NCBI RefSeq assembly: GCF_013371495.1
Contig: NZ_JABWTA010000001.1
Location: 2,392,693-2,456,692, forward strand
Reading direction: 5' to 3'
DNA length: 64,000 nucleotides
From: Altererythrobacter lutimaris
Lineage (GTDB): Bacteria > Pseudomonadota > Alphaproteobacteria > Sphingomonadales > Sphingomonadaceae
Shown here in pieces: positions 32,688 to 40,909 of this stretch (within the stretch, counting starts at the first letter, position 1; each line of letters starts with the position of its first letter). Below the pieces are notes generated by a model, which did no database searches, was not told where the DNA came from, and saw only the letters and a program-made list of their open reading frames with translations. Both the position numbers and the translations under genes were made by a program.

Positions 32688-33710
32688 CTAAATCCAGCCT
32701 GACAGTTCACGTCGCAAGATAGCTTCGAGCATGTGCATGCCGGCTTGAGACGTATTGAGGCAGGAGAGGACCGCGAATTGCTTGCCGCCTGCTTCCAGAA
32801 ACTCATCTCGACCTTCAATAGCGAGCTCTTCCAGCGTCTCGACACAGTCGGCTGCAAAGCCGGGTGCGACAACAGCCAGACGCTTTGTGCCTTTCTCCGC
32901 TTCGGAGACAAGCGTGTCGTCTGTCGCAGGCTCAAGCCATTTGGCATTGCCAAAGCGCGACTGAAAACTCGTTTCGATCCGAAGACCGGGTTTCGCCAAG
33001 CGCTCGCCAAGCAACCGCGCGGTTTTCTGGCAGTGGCAGTGATAGGGATCGCCAAGAAGCAGTGTGCGCTCGGGCATCCCGTGGAAGCTCAGCAACAGCA
33101 CTTCAGGCTCAAATTCTAGGGCTTCCAGCTGGCGTGTAATGTCGGCTTCCAACGCATCGAGATAGAGCGCGTCGTCATGATAAGGCGGCAAGGTCCGGAT
33201 CGCCGGTTGCCAGCGCTGCTTCTTGAGCCAGCGGCTGGCCTTGTCGACAACCGTCGCCGTCGTCGCGCCGCAATATTGCGGGTAGAGCGGGGCAAGCAAG
33301 ATCCGGTCGCACCCAGCTTCTTTCAATTTGTCGAGCTGGTCCGGGATCGAAGGATTACCGTAACGCATCGCCCAATCGACCATCACGCCATCACCGAACC
33401 TCCCTGCCATTCCCGCCGCCTGATCCTGCGTGATGACTGCCAGTGGAGAGCCGCGGTCAGTCCATACTTTCTTGTAAGCCTCAGCGCTTTTGCGTGGCCG
33501 TACGTTCAGGATGATGCCGCGCAGGATCACTTGCCAGATCGCTTGCGGTATCTCGATCACCCGCGGATCGGAAAGGAATTCAGCTAAGTATTTCTTTACT
33601 GAGGCAGGCTCAGGCGCTTCCGGCGTGCCTAGGTTGACGAGCAACACGCCGATCCGTCCGCTTTTGACAGGTGTATGGTCAGCCGGAAGGTGTTGCGCGG
33701 TCCAGGTCAC
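32688..33710 (-). CDS. hemH: Ferrochelatase
   Basis: The 340-residue enzyme inserts Fe2+ into protoporphyrin IX, the last step of haem synthesis. It begins with VLLVNLGTPEAPEPASVKKYLAEFLSDPRVIEIP, a strong HemH signature, followed by LAPLYPQYCGATTATVV and LLSFHGMPER, whose His is a conserved active-site residue. HCHCQKTARLLGERL and WLEPATDDTL follow. It is upstream of and co-directional with the P450 gene (63 bp gap), a sensible pairing for a haem enzyme but possibly accidental. Confidence 0.93.
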   Translation of the reverse strand: MTWTAQHLPADHTPVKSGRIGVLLVNLGTPEAPEPASVKKYLAEFLSDPRVIEIPQAIWQVILRGIILNVRPRKSAEAYKKVWTDRGSPLAVITQDQAAGMAGRFGDGVMVDWAMRYGNPSIPDQLDKLKEAGCDRILLAPLYPQYCGATTATVVDKASRWLKKQRWQPAIRTLPPYHDDALYLDALEADITRQLEALEFEPEVLLLSFHGMPERTLLLGDPYHCHCQKTARLLGERLAKPGLRIETSFQSRFGNAKWLEPATDDTLVSEAEKGTKRLAVVAPGFAADCVETLEELAIEGRDEFLEAGGKQFAVLSCLNTSQAGMHMLEAILRRELSGWI

Positions 33711-33792
33711 GCAAGGCTAACCCGCGAGCAGTGCAAAAGGTTGCCGCTTAAGCAATTGACTGTCGAGAAAGGGCCTCGGTGTTGCGCAATTG

Positions 33793-36066
33793 TCATAACC
33801 CGCCGCTCAGTAGCGGCAGACGGCGCAAGCGCAACCCGGTTGCTGAATGAAGCGCATTGGCAATGGCGGGCGCTGCGACGACCGCGCCAAGCTCGCCCGG
33901 GTCTGCTGGCGTCGCTTCGCTTGCTATGAAGTCGACTATGATTTCAGGGCAATCGGCGAGCGTAGGCAGTCCGAAATCGCCAAGCGCGCGCGTTTCAGGA
34001 AGCCCCGCGCGATATTGCGTGCTTGCGCCCAGTGCCATGGCTGTCCCGAACACAAGACCGCCTTCAATCTGCTGGCGGGCAATGTCGAGATTGACGATCC
34101 GGCCTATGTCGCAAACTGCAACAAGGCGATTGACGATAAAACCATTCTCACCGCCGCGTGCGGTCGCGATGCAAGCAATGCGTCCGCCGCTTTCAACATC
34201 GCCAATGCGATGACAGGCGAGGCCCTTGCCGCTTTGGTCCGCGCCGCCATCCCATTCTGCAAGGCGTGCGGCTTGTTGGAGGCAAGCGGCTAGGCGCGGA
34301 TCGCTTCCCAGCATGGTCATGCGGTAGGATAGAGGCTCGCGGGCGTTTTGCTTGGCAACTTCATCCACGAAGCTTTCCATCGCAAAACAAGTGTAGCCAT
34401 GCGCATTACCACGCTGGCGCCCGGTTGAAAGGCTCACTTCGACAGGTACATGCTCGACCAGTTTGTCGGGCACTGCGTAAGGCGGCATCGCTCCTTCGCA
34501 GGCAAGCGGATCGGCTGCGCCTTCGCTTTCTGCAATCGCAGTCCAGCTGGTGCGGTTGTCGAACATGCGCTTGCCGAATTCCACGCCATGGGACGGGGCG
34601 GCGATACGAGCTTTCAAGGCTTGCAAACCGGCGCTGCCATCGCCCGCCCATTTGGCTGACATAAGGACATGGGCAGGAGCGCGTGGGCGAGTGCGCAAGA
34701 TATCCTGCCAGCGCGACCAGACGAGCTGCACCGGGCGTTCAAGCTCGCGCGCGATGAGTGCGACTTCGATCGCGTGATCGTCTTCAAGTCGTGCATCGAA
34801 ACTGCCCCCCGCCGGCATCGGGTAAAGGACCACATTTCGGGTCTCGATAGCGAGAGCTTTGGCGGCAGTGTAGCGCGTGCGTTCTGGCGCTTGAGTCGCG
34901 ATCCACAGCTCAAGCTGATCACCATCGAAGCGTGCAGTCGCACTCGCAGTCTCAAGCGGCAAGTGCAGTGCAGGATCAATCTCGTAAAGGCGCGAGACAT
35001 TGGGGGCTGCAAAGGCTCTGTCGGTTTCGCCGACGCGCGCAATTTCATGCGCTTCGCCGTCTTTCATGGCGCCTGCAAGCCGTTCTGCCATGATGTCGCT
35101 ATCGACGTCATAGCCTACGTCGAAGCGCACATCCATCTGGCTGAGCGCGCGTTCGGCTGCCCACCACGTTGTCGCAGCCACTGCCAGCCAGCGCTTGCCT
35201 TTGACTGCGCCGACAGTTCCGCTCACCCCGCGCGTATTGAATGGGTTGAAATCGGTCAGCTCGGACTGGTCGAGCGGGCCGTGCCGGATCGCCGCAAACA
35301 CCATATCGGGCAGTCGAACATCGCCTGCGAAGCGATACGATCCGTCAACCTTTGAAGGCAGATCAATACGCGGGAAAGCCGTCTCGCCTTCGGCTTCTCC
35401 GGGCAGGATCTCTTCTGCCGGTGCTTCCGGGCGCAAGGGCGGCGGATCAGGCGGGGATAGCTCTGCTGCGGCGTCGACCAGCTCGGCAAAGCGCAAGCGT
35501 TTGTCGCCATGTGTGACAAAGCCATCTCGCGCTTCGCATTCTTCCCAAGCGACATCCCATTGGTCAGCTGCTGCCTGCATCAGAACAGCGCGTGCGCCCG
35601 CTGCGGCATAGCGACAAGCTTCTTCATAGGCTGCGAGCGTTGTGCCTTCAGCTGTGACATTGAACCTTGCGCGATGTGCGAAACGTTTGGCGAGGATCGC
35701 ATCGGGTTCATCAGCGAGGCCTGCTGCGAAGGGCATCCACAAGGCGGACCATTTCGCAGCAAGCGGAATATTCGCGTAAGCCGCGCTGACAGGTGCAGGC
35801 TCGACGGCAATCTGCCGCCAGTCCGCGCCCAATTCTGTCGCGATAATCTGTGGGAGAATGGTGGTGACGCCTTGGCCCATCTCAAGCTGCGGGACCGCGA
35901 CAGTGACGACCCCGTCGCGCCCGATTTTCAGCCATGCATCAAACGCGACTTCATCCTCATCGGCGATCAGCGGATAAGGATAGCTGCGCGGGATCAGGAA
36001 CCACGCAGCGACAAGCCCGCCGCCCACGGCTGCCCCTGTCAAAACGCCGCGCCGGGTCCAGGTCAT
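33793..36066 (-). CDS. IorB-like molybdopterin-binding subunit of xanthine-dehydrogenase family
   Basis: ATG 36066 overlaps the mrp stop by ATGA and gives about 757 residues, with an N-terminal Tat-like leader (MTWTRRGVLTGAAVGGGLVAAW). The body matches the beta subunit of isoquinoline 1-oxidoreductase-type enzymes: FDAWLKIGRDGVVTVAVPQLEMGQGVTT, LPSKVDGSYRFAGDVRLPDMVFAAI, NAHGYTCFAMESFVDEVA, and GELGAVVAAPAIANAL holding the likely catalytic Glu. Such enzymes hydroxylate N-heterocycles or oxidise aldehydes in the periplasm, and need a small [2Fe-2S] subunit (IorA). None is encoded beside it, so the partner must be elsewhere or absent. Confidence 0.85.
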   Translation of the reverse strand: MTWTRRGVLTGAAVGGGLVAAWFLIPRSYPYPLIADEDEVAFDAWLKIGRDGVVTVAVPQLEMGQGVTTILPQIIATELGADWRQIAVEPAPVSAAYANIPLAAKWSALWMPFAAGLADEPDAILAKRFAHRARFNVTAEGTTLAAYEEACRYAAAGARAVLMQAAADQWDVAWEECEARDGFVTHGDKRLRFAELVDAAAELSPPDPPPLRPEAPAEEILPGEAEGETAFPRIDLPSKVDGSYRFAGDVRLPDMVFAAIRHGPLDQSELTDFNPFNTRGVSGTVGAVKGKRWLAVAATTWWAAERALSQMDVRFDVGYDVDSDIMAERLAGAMKDGEAHEIARVGETDRAFAAPNVSRLYEIDPALHLPLETASATARFDGDQLELWIATQAPERTRYTAAKALAIETRNVVLYPMPAGGSFDARLEDDHAIEVALIARELERPVQLVWSRWQDILRTRPRAPAHVLMSAKWAGDGSAGLQALKARIAAPSHGVEFGKRMFDNRTSWTAIAESEGAADPLACEGAMPPYAVPDKLVEHVPVEVSLSTGRQRGNAHGYTCFAMESFVDEVAKQNAREPLSYRMTMLGSDPRLAACLQQAARLAEWDGGADQSGKGLACHRIGDVESGGRIACIATARGGENGFIVNRLVAVCDIGRIVNLDIARQQIEGGLVFGTAMALGASTQYRAGLPETRALGDFGLPTLADCPEIIVDFIASEATPADPGELGAVVAAPAIANALHSATGLRLRRLPLLSGGL

Positions 36067-37031
36067 GTGGACGCAGCCTCCGCTCTCAGCCAAGTGTCGA
36101 TCTGGCGTGCGATAGCGCGGAATGGCTCGCCTGCAGCATCATCAAGCGCAGGCGGTTTGCCAGCATCGCTTGCTTCACGGATCGGCATGGCGAGCGGGAT
36201 GCGACCAAGAAACGGCAGTTCCAATCGCTGTGCGGCGGTTTCCACTCCGCCCGAGCCAAACGGATCAGATGCTTCGCCGCAATGCGGGCAGACATAGCCT
36301 GCCATGTTCTCAACCAAGCCAATGATCGGGATTTCGCCCTGGTCGAACAGCTGGCCTGCACGCGCAGCATCAATCAGCGCGAGATCTTGCGGGGTCGAGA
36401 CGAGAACAGCACCATCAGGTTTGTGTTTTTGCAGCATGGAAAGCTGCACATCGCCGGTACCCGGCGGCAAGTCGATCAACAGAAGATCGCAATCGCCCCA
36501 ATCGGCCTCCACCAATTGACCCAAAGCGCCGCCGGCCATCGGTCCGCGCCAGGCCAGCGCTTTGCCTGGCTTTACCAAGTGACCCATGGAGAGGACCTTC
36601 ACCCCATGCGGACTGCTAAGCGGGATCAGCTTGTTGTCCACGGCTTCTGGCCGCTCGTCTTCTTTCGCGAGCAGCCGCGGCTGCGAAGGGCCGTATATGT
36701 CCGCATCGACCACGCCGACCTTGTGACCCATCTGCGCAAGTGCGACAGCAAGGTTTGCTGTAAGCGTCGATTTGCCGACACCGCCTTTTCCTGACCCGAT
36801 GGCGATCATGCGGCGCGCAGGCTTGTCCGCCATCATAGCAACGCGCACTTCCTCCACGTCATCCAGTGCGCCCAGAGCATCGGAAATGGACTGCTCAATT
36901 TCGCTGCGCTGCTTCCCGTCGAGACCGGATGCATCCGCGACCACCACTGCACGCGTATTTACCATGCGTGCAGACTTGACGCGCGCAGCAATTTCCTCTG
37001 GCAGGTGGTCAATCAATTGAACTTGGTTCAT
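36063..37031 (-). CDS. mrp: Mrp/ApbC (NBP35-type) iron-sulfur carrier ATPase
   Basis: This 322-residue P-loop protein has an N-terminal DUF59-like part (about 1-75) and an ATPase domain with IAIGSGKGGVGKSTLTANLAVALAQ (deviant Walker A), DADIYGPSQPRLL and LIDLPPGTGDVQLSM. The Cys pair in GYVCPHCGEASDPFG is the usual site for binding a bridging [4Fe-4S] cluster. It delivers clusters to apoproteins in the cytoplasm. Its overlap with the molybdenum hydroxylase gene suggests it may help mature that enzyme's electron-transfer partner, which is inference. Confidence 0.92.
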   Translation of the reverse strand: MNQVQLIDHLPEEIAARVKSARMVNTRAVVVADASGLDGKQRSEIEQSISDALGALDDVEEVRVAMMADKPARRMIAIGSGKGGVGKSTLTANLAVALAQMGHKVGVVDADIYGPSQPRLLAKEDERPEAVDNKLIPLSSPHGVKVLSMGHLVKPGKALAWRGPMAGGALGQLVEADWGDCDLLLIDLPPGTGDVQLSMLQKHKPDGAVLVSTPQDLALIDAARAGQLFDQGEIPIIGLVENMAGYVCPHCGEASDPFGSGGVETAAQRLELPFLGRIPLAMPIREASDAGKPPALDDAAGEPFRAIARQIDTWLRAEAAST

Positions 37032-37105
37032 GAGAGCCGTCCACTAGCAGCAATTTCCTCGCTGCAACCCCTGTTTTTCCAACACAGGCTTCCTATAAGA
37101 CAGAT

Positions 37106-38254
37106 ATGCACATGTTGAACGCAATTCGGCAATCGATTGGCCTCGCTATGGCAGGCAAGAGTCCCTGGGGTGGTTCAGGGGGTGGAAAAGGCTCTGGTGG
37201 AGACGGCGGCGGGGGCGATGCGTCTTCCGGCGGCGGCGATTCCGGAGATGGCCCGCGCAATCCCTGGCTTCCCGGCGGTGGCGGCAAAGGACGCCGCTCC
37301 GCAAGTATTGAAGACATTTTCAAGAACCGCGGTCCGGAAGGTCCGCGTCGGCGTGGCGGCGGTCCTGGCGGGCCGGGCCTCCGCTTGCCTGAGCGTCCCG
37401 GCGGCAAAAGCTGGCTGCCGCTCATTATTATTGGCGTGGTTGGACTCGCGGTTGTGGGCACCAGTACGCATCTGATCGGTCCGCAGGAACAAGCTGTGGT
37501 CAAGACGCTGGGCAATTACACCCGCACGATGGAGCCGGGGCTGAACTTTTCTGCGCCTTACCCGATTGAAGTCGTTGACGCAGAAGATGTGCGCGGTGTT
37601 CGTGTGTTGACGATCCCGGGCTCTGGCGAAGGGGTTAAGCTGATCCTGACAGGCGACCAGAACCTTGTAGACCTCAGCTATATCGTTCGCTGGAACATCA
37701 AGGATCTGGAGCAATTCAAATTCCGCCTCGCTGAGCCGGTTGATACGGTTGCGGAAGTGGCAGAGGCCGCAATGCGCGCAGCGATCGCTGAAAAGAACCT
37801 GGAAGAGACCTTCACCGGTCAAGGCCGCTCAGAGATCCAGCAGGATGTGCGCGAGCGTATGCAGGAAACGCTTGATCGCTACAATGCCGGGATCAACGTT
37901 TTGGGTGTCGAGATTGAAAAGGCTGATCCTCCCGCTGAAGTGGTCGATGCCTTCCGCGATGTGCAGGTCGCTGAGCAGAACGCAGATGCTGCGCGCAACC
38001 AAGCACGCGGTTATGCGCAACAAGTGCTCGCACAGGCCGAAGGTGAAGCGCAGGCTTTCGACAAGGTCTATGAAGAGTATCGGCTTGCTCCGCAGGTGAC
38101 CCGCCAGCGCTTGTACTACGAGACAATGGAGCGCGTGCTCAGCCAAACCGACAAGACGATAATCGAGACAGATGGCGTGACACCGTACTTGCCGCTTCCT
38201 GAAATCAATCGCCGGCGCAATGCGCCACCGGTTCCTGCGCAGGAGGGTCAGTAA
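37106..38254 (+). CDS. hflK: FtsH protease modulator HflK
   Basis: The 382-residue membrane protein has a Gly-rich, cytoplasmic N-terminal region (about 15-100; SPWGGSGGGKGSGGDGG), one transmembrane helix (about 111-125, LPLIIIGVVGLAVVG) and a stomatin/prohibitin domain (about 125-345). GPQEQAVVKTLGNYTRTMEPGLNFSAPYP and ADPPAEVVDAFRDVQVAEQNADAARNQA are HflK hallmarks. With HflC, encoded 2 bp downstream, it forms a cage in the inner membrane that limits FtsH proteolysis. It is divergent from mrp. Confidence 0.93.
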   Translation: MHMLNAIRQSIGLAMAGKSPWGGSGGGKGSGGDGGGGDASSGGGDSGDGPRNPWLPGGGGKGRRSASIEDIFKNRGPEGPRRRGGGPGGPGLRLPERPGGKSWLPLIIIGVVGLAVVGTSTHLIGPQEQAVVKTLGNYTRTMEPGLNFSAPYPIEVVDAEDVRGVRVLTIPGSGEGVKLILTGDQNLVDLSYIVRWNIKDLEQFKFRLAEPVDTVAEVAEAAMRAAIAEKNLEETFTGQGRSEIQQDVRERMQETLDRYNAGINVLGVEIEKADPPAEVVDAFRDVQVAEQNADAARNQARGYAQQVLAQAEGEAQAFDKVYEEYRLAPQVTRQRLYYETMERVLSQTDKTIIETDGVTPYLPLPEINRRRNAPPVPAQEGQ

Positions 38255-38256
38255 TC

Positions 38257-39090
38257 ATGAGCAATCTGTGGCAGAATTATCGTTTAGCGTTCCTCGCCCT
38301 GATCGGGCTTGGGGTTATCCTCTCACTCAGCGCCTATGTTGTGCCTGAAGAAGAGCAGGTTGTTATTGTCCGTACGGGTGAGCCGGTTGGCACCGTGAAC
38401 ACGCCGGGCGGGACAACTCAGCCCGGGCTGTACTTGCGCGTGCCGTTCATCGATTCGGTTCGGCGGATTGAGAAGCGCTTGCTCGATCTCGAAATGACTG
38501 ACGAAGAAGTGCTCTCGAACGATCAGCAGCGTCTGCTGGTCAACGCCTATGCGCGGTTCCGCATTGTCGATCCGATCCGCATGGTGGAACGTGCCGGAAC
38601 TACCGATGGCGTGCGTAACGCGCTGGAGCCGATCCTGAACTCTGCGGTACGTCAGGAACTCGGCCGCCGCACATTCCAGGCAATGCTGACCGCTGAGCGC
38701 GGCTCTGCGCTTGCCAATGTTCGGACCAATCTCGACCGCGAAGCGCGTCAGTATGGCGCAGAAGTTATCGATGTGAAGATCAAGCGCACGGACTTGCCTG
38801 ACGCGCCGCTGCAATCGGCGTTCCGCCGGATGGAATCTGATCGTGAGCGTGAGGCGCGGACGATCCGTGCTGCAGGTCAGCGTGATGCGGTCGTGATTCG
38901 CGCAGAAGCAGATGCTGAAGCGGCTCGTACTTATGCCGACGCCTTCGGCAAGGATCCGGAGTTCTACGACTTCTACCGTGCGATGAAGAGCTATGATGCG
39001 ACGTTCACGCCCGGAGAAGGACGCGGGGAGAGCTCGATCATCCTGTCACCGGATAATGAGTATCTGCGTCAGTTCCGCGGGGGCCGTTAA
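38257..39090 (+). CDS. hflC: FtsH protease modulator HflC
   Basis: The 277-residue partner of HflK has one N-terminal membrane helix (RLAFLALIGLGVILSLSAYVV) and a prohibitin domain: VVPEEEQVVIVRTGEPVGTVN, GLYLRVPFIDSVRRIEKRLLDLEM, YGAEVIDVKIKRTDLPD and RTYADAFGKDPEFYDFYRAMKSYD. The gene follows hflK by 2 bp, so the two should be made in equal amounts. The degP gene is next, forming a membrane-protein quality-control block. Confidence 0.93.
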   Translation: MSNLWQNYRLAFLALIGLGVILSLSAYVVPEEEQVVIVRTGEPVGTVNTPGGTTQPGLYLRVPFIDSVRRIEKRLLDLEMTDEEVLSNDQQRLLVNAYARFRIVDPIRMVERAGTTDGVRNALEPILNSAVRQELGRRTFQAMLTAERGSALANVRTNLDREARQYGAEVIDVKIKRTDLPDAPLQSAFRRMESDREREARTIRAAGQRDAVVIRAEADAEAARTYADAFGKDPEFYDFYRAMKSYDATFTPGEGRGESSIILSPDNEYLRQFRGGR

Positions 39091-39259
39091 AAGAAGCGCG
39101 TTTAGCGCTCGACGAACGGCAGATTGAGGTCGGCTAGCGGTTTGCGCTGTTCAATTGCGGTTCAGTGGCAATCGCTTCTTGTGAGCCTACATTAAACGCC
39201 TGACGGCTGGCTCTGGCAGGCGGTAAAAACCGATTGAAGTGAAGAGGACGAAAGCTCCG

Positions 39260-40810
39260 ATGCGTTACGTTTATGGATTGACGACAGCTCTGCTGGTGGG
39301 TGGTGCTGCAGTATCTTTGGCAACGGGCTATCCGGCCGGTGCGCAGGTCGCACAGAATGACGAAACCCAGATGGCGCGCGTTGTTCCGCGCGCTGGCGCG
39401 CCGGAAAGCTTTGCGGATCTTACCGCACAATTGCAGCCGGCGGTTGTCAATATTGCGACCCGCCAGCGTGTTGAAGTGGAAGGCAATCCGTTTGCCGGAA
39501 CGCCGCTCGAAGGCATGTTCCGCGGACGTCAGGGTGATCAGCCGCAAACGCGCGAAGCGCAATCGCTTGGTTCGGGCTTTATCATTTCATCGGACGGCTA
39601 TGTCGTTACGAACAATCACGTTGTCTCTCCGCCGACGAACCGGAATGGTCGTCGCGGCCCGACGATCACGCTGGAAGAGATCACAGTGACTATGCCGGAC
39701 GGCACGGAATATGAGGCCGAGCTGGTGGGTGCGGATGAGCCGAGCGATCTGGCCGTACTCAAGATCAAGTCCAACAAAACTTTCCCATTCGTCAAATTTG
39801 GCGACAGCGAAGAAGCACGCGAAGGCGACTGGGTCATTGCAATCGGCAATCCGTTCGGTCTTGGCGGCACCGTCACCAGCGGTATCGTTTCGGCTGTTCT
39901 GCGCACACCGCCCAATGGTCGCGGCGGTGCCTATGAGCGCTACATCCAGACCGATGCCAGCATCAACCGGGGCAATTCGGGCGGACCACTGTTCGACATG
40001 CAAGGCAATGTGATCGGCGTGAATAATGCGATTATTTCGCCCACCGGTGGCAGCGTCGGGATCGGCTTTGCTATCCCTGCAGAGATCGCTGCACCGATTG
40101 TCGAGAAGTTGAAAGCCGGTCAGGAAATTGAACGTGGCTTCCTTGGCGTGAATATTGAGCCCGTCAATAGCGATATGGCTGATGCATTGGGCTTGCCGCG
40201 CAATCGTGGAGAGATCATCCAATACGCACAGCCTGGCATGGCAGCTGATCTGGCTGGGATCGAAGCGGGCGACATTGTCACAAAGATCAATGGCGTCGAA
40301 GTTACGCTCGAAAACACGCTTTCCTTCATTGTTGCCAATATCGAACCGGGCACGCGCGTTCCGATCGAATTGATCCGCGAGGGTCGCCGCATGACCGTTA
40401 ATGCCACAATCGGCAAGCGACCAGACGAGGATGCGCTGCGCGAAATGCAGCAGACCTTCGATCCGGATGCGGAAGCGGAAGAAATGCCGGAAGATAATGG
40501 CGGCGCAATCGAAGAGAAACTCGGCATTGCCGTGCAAGAGCTAACTGCGGAAATCGCGCGCCAGCTTGGGGTACCTGCTGACACAGACGGCGTTGTCGTC
40601 AGCGCAGTCGATCGCAATGCTGATGCCGCTCGCAAAGGGCTCGACCGCGGCGATATCATCCTCGAGGTACAATACAGCAGCGTCGCTTCCGTGGCTGAAC
40701 TTGAGGAAGCGATCCTCGCTGCAGAAGAAGCAGACCGTGAAAGCGTCTTGCTGACTGTGAAATCGCGCAGGATTGCTAACCCACGCTACGTGGCAGTGCG
40801 CTTGCGCTGA
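39260..40810 (+). CDS. Periplasmic serine protease, Do/DegP family
   Basis: I chose ATG 39260, which puts the signal peptide at the very start (MRYVYGLTTALLVGGAAVSLATG); the GTG 21 bp earlier adds charged residues. The 516-residue product has a trypsin-like domain with His120 (NNHVV), Asp163 (SDLAVLK) and Ser240 (GNSGGPL), then two PDZ domains (GFLGVNIEPVN from about 292; LGIAVQELTAEI from about 420). DegP enzymes degrade or refold misfolded periplasmic proteins. An internal acidic linker (DPDAEAEEMPEDNG) separates the PDZ domains. It follows hflKC, though the 170-bp gap suggests its own promoter. Confidence 0.93.
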   Translation: MRYVYGLTTALLVGGAAVSLATGYPAGAQVAQNDETQMARVVPRAGAPESFADLTAQLQPAVVNIATRQRVEVEGNPFAGTPLEGMFRGRQGDQPQTREAQSLGSGFIISSDGYVVTNNHVVSPPTNRNGRRGPTITLEEITVTMPDGTEYEAELVGADEPSDLAVLKIKSNKTFPFVKFGDSEEAREGDWVIAIGNPFGLGGTVTSGIVSAVLRTPPNGRGGAYERYIQTDASINRGNSGGPLFDMQGNVIGVNNAIISPTGGSVGIGFAIPAEIAAPIVEKLKAGQEIERGFLGVNIEPVNSDMADALGLPRNRGEIIQYAQPGMAADLAGIEAGDIVTKINGVEVTLENTLSFIVANIEPGTRVPIELIREGRRMTVNATIGKRPDEDALREMQQTFDPDAEAEEMPEDNGGAIEEKLGIAVQELTAEIARQLGVPADTDGVVVSAVDRNADAARKGLDRGDIILEVQYSSVASVAELEEAILAAEEADRESVLLTVKSRRIANPRYVAVRLR

Positions 40811-40841
40811 CGCGCTACTAGCGCGCCTTAGCCCGAATAAG

Positions 40842-40874
40842 AAAGGCGTTGCAGAGCGATCTGCAGCGCCTTTT
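40842..40874. terminator. Strong bidirectional terminator
   Basis: AAAGGCG-T-TGCAG pairs with CTGCA-G-CGCCTTT over a short loop, followed by TTTTCTTTT. It lies between the convergent degP-like and PBP1A genes. Confidence 0.85.
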
Positions 40875-40909
40875 CTTTTGTACGCTCCCCTGTTGCTAGC
40901 CGGCAAGGC

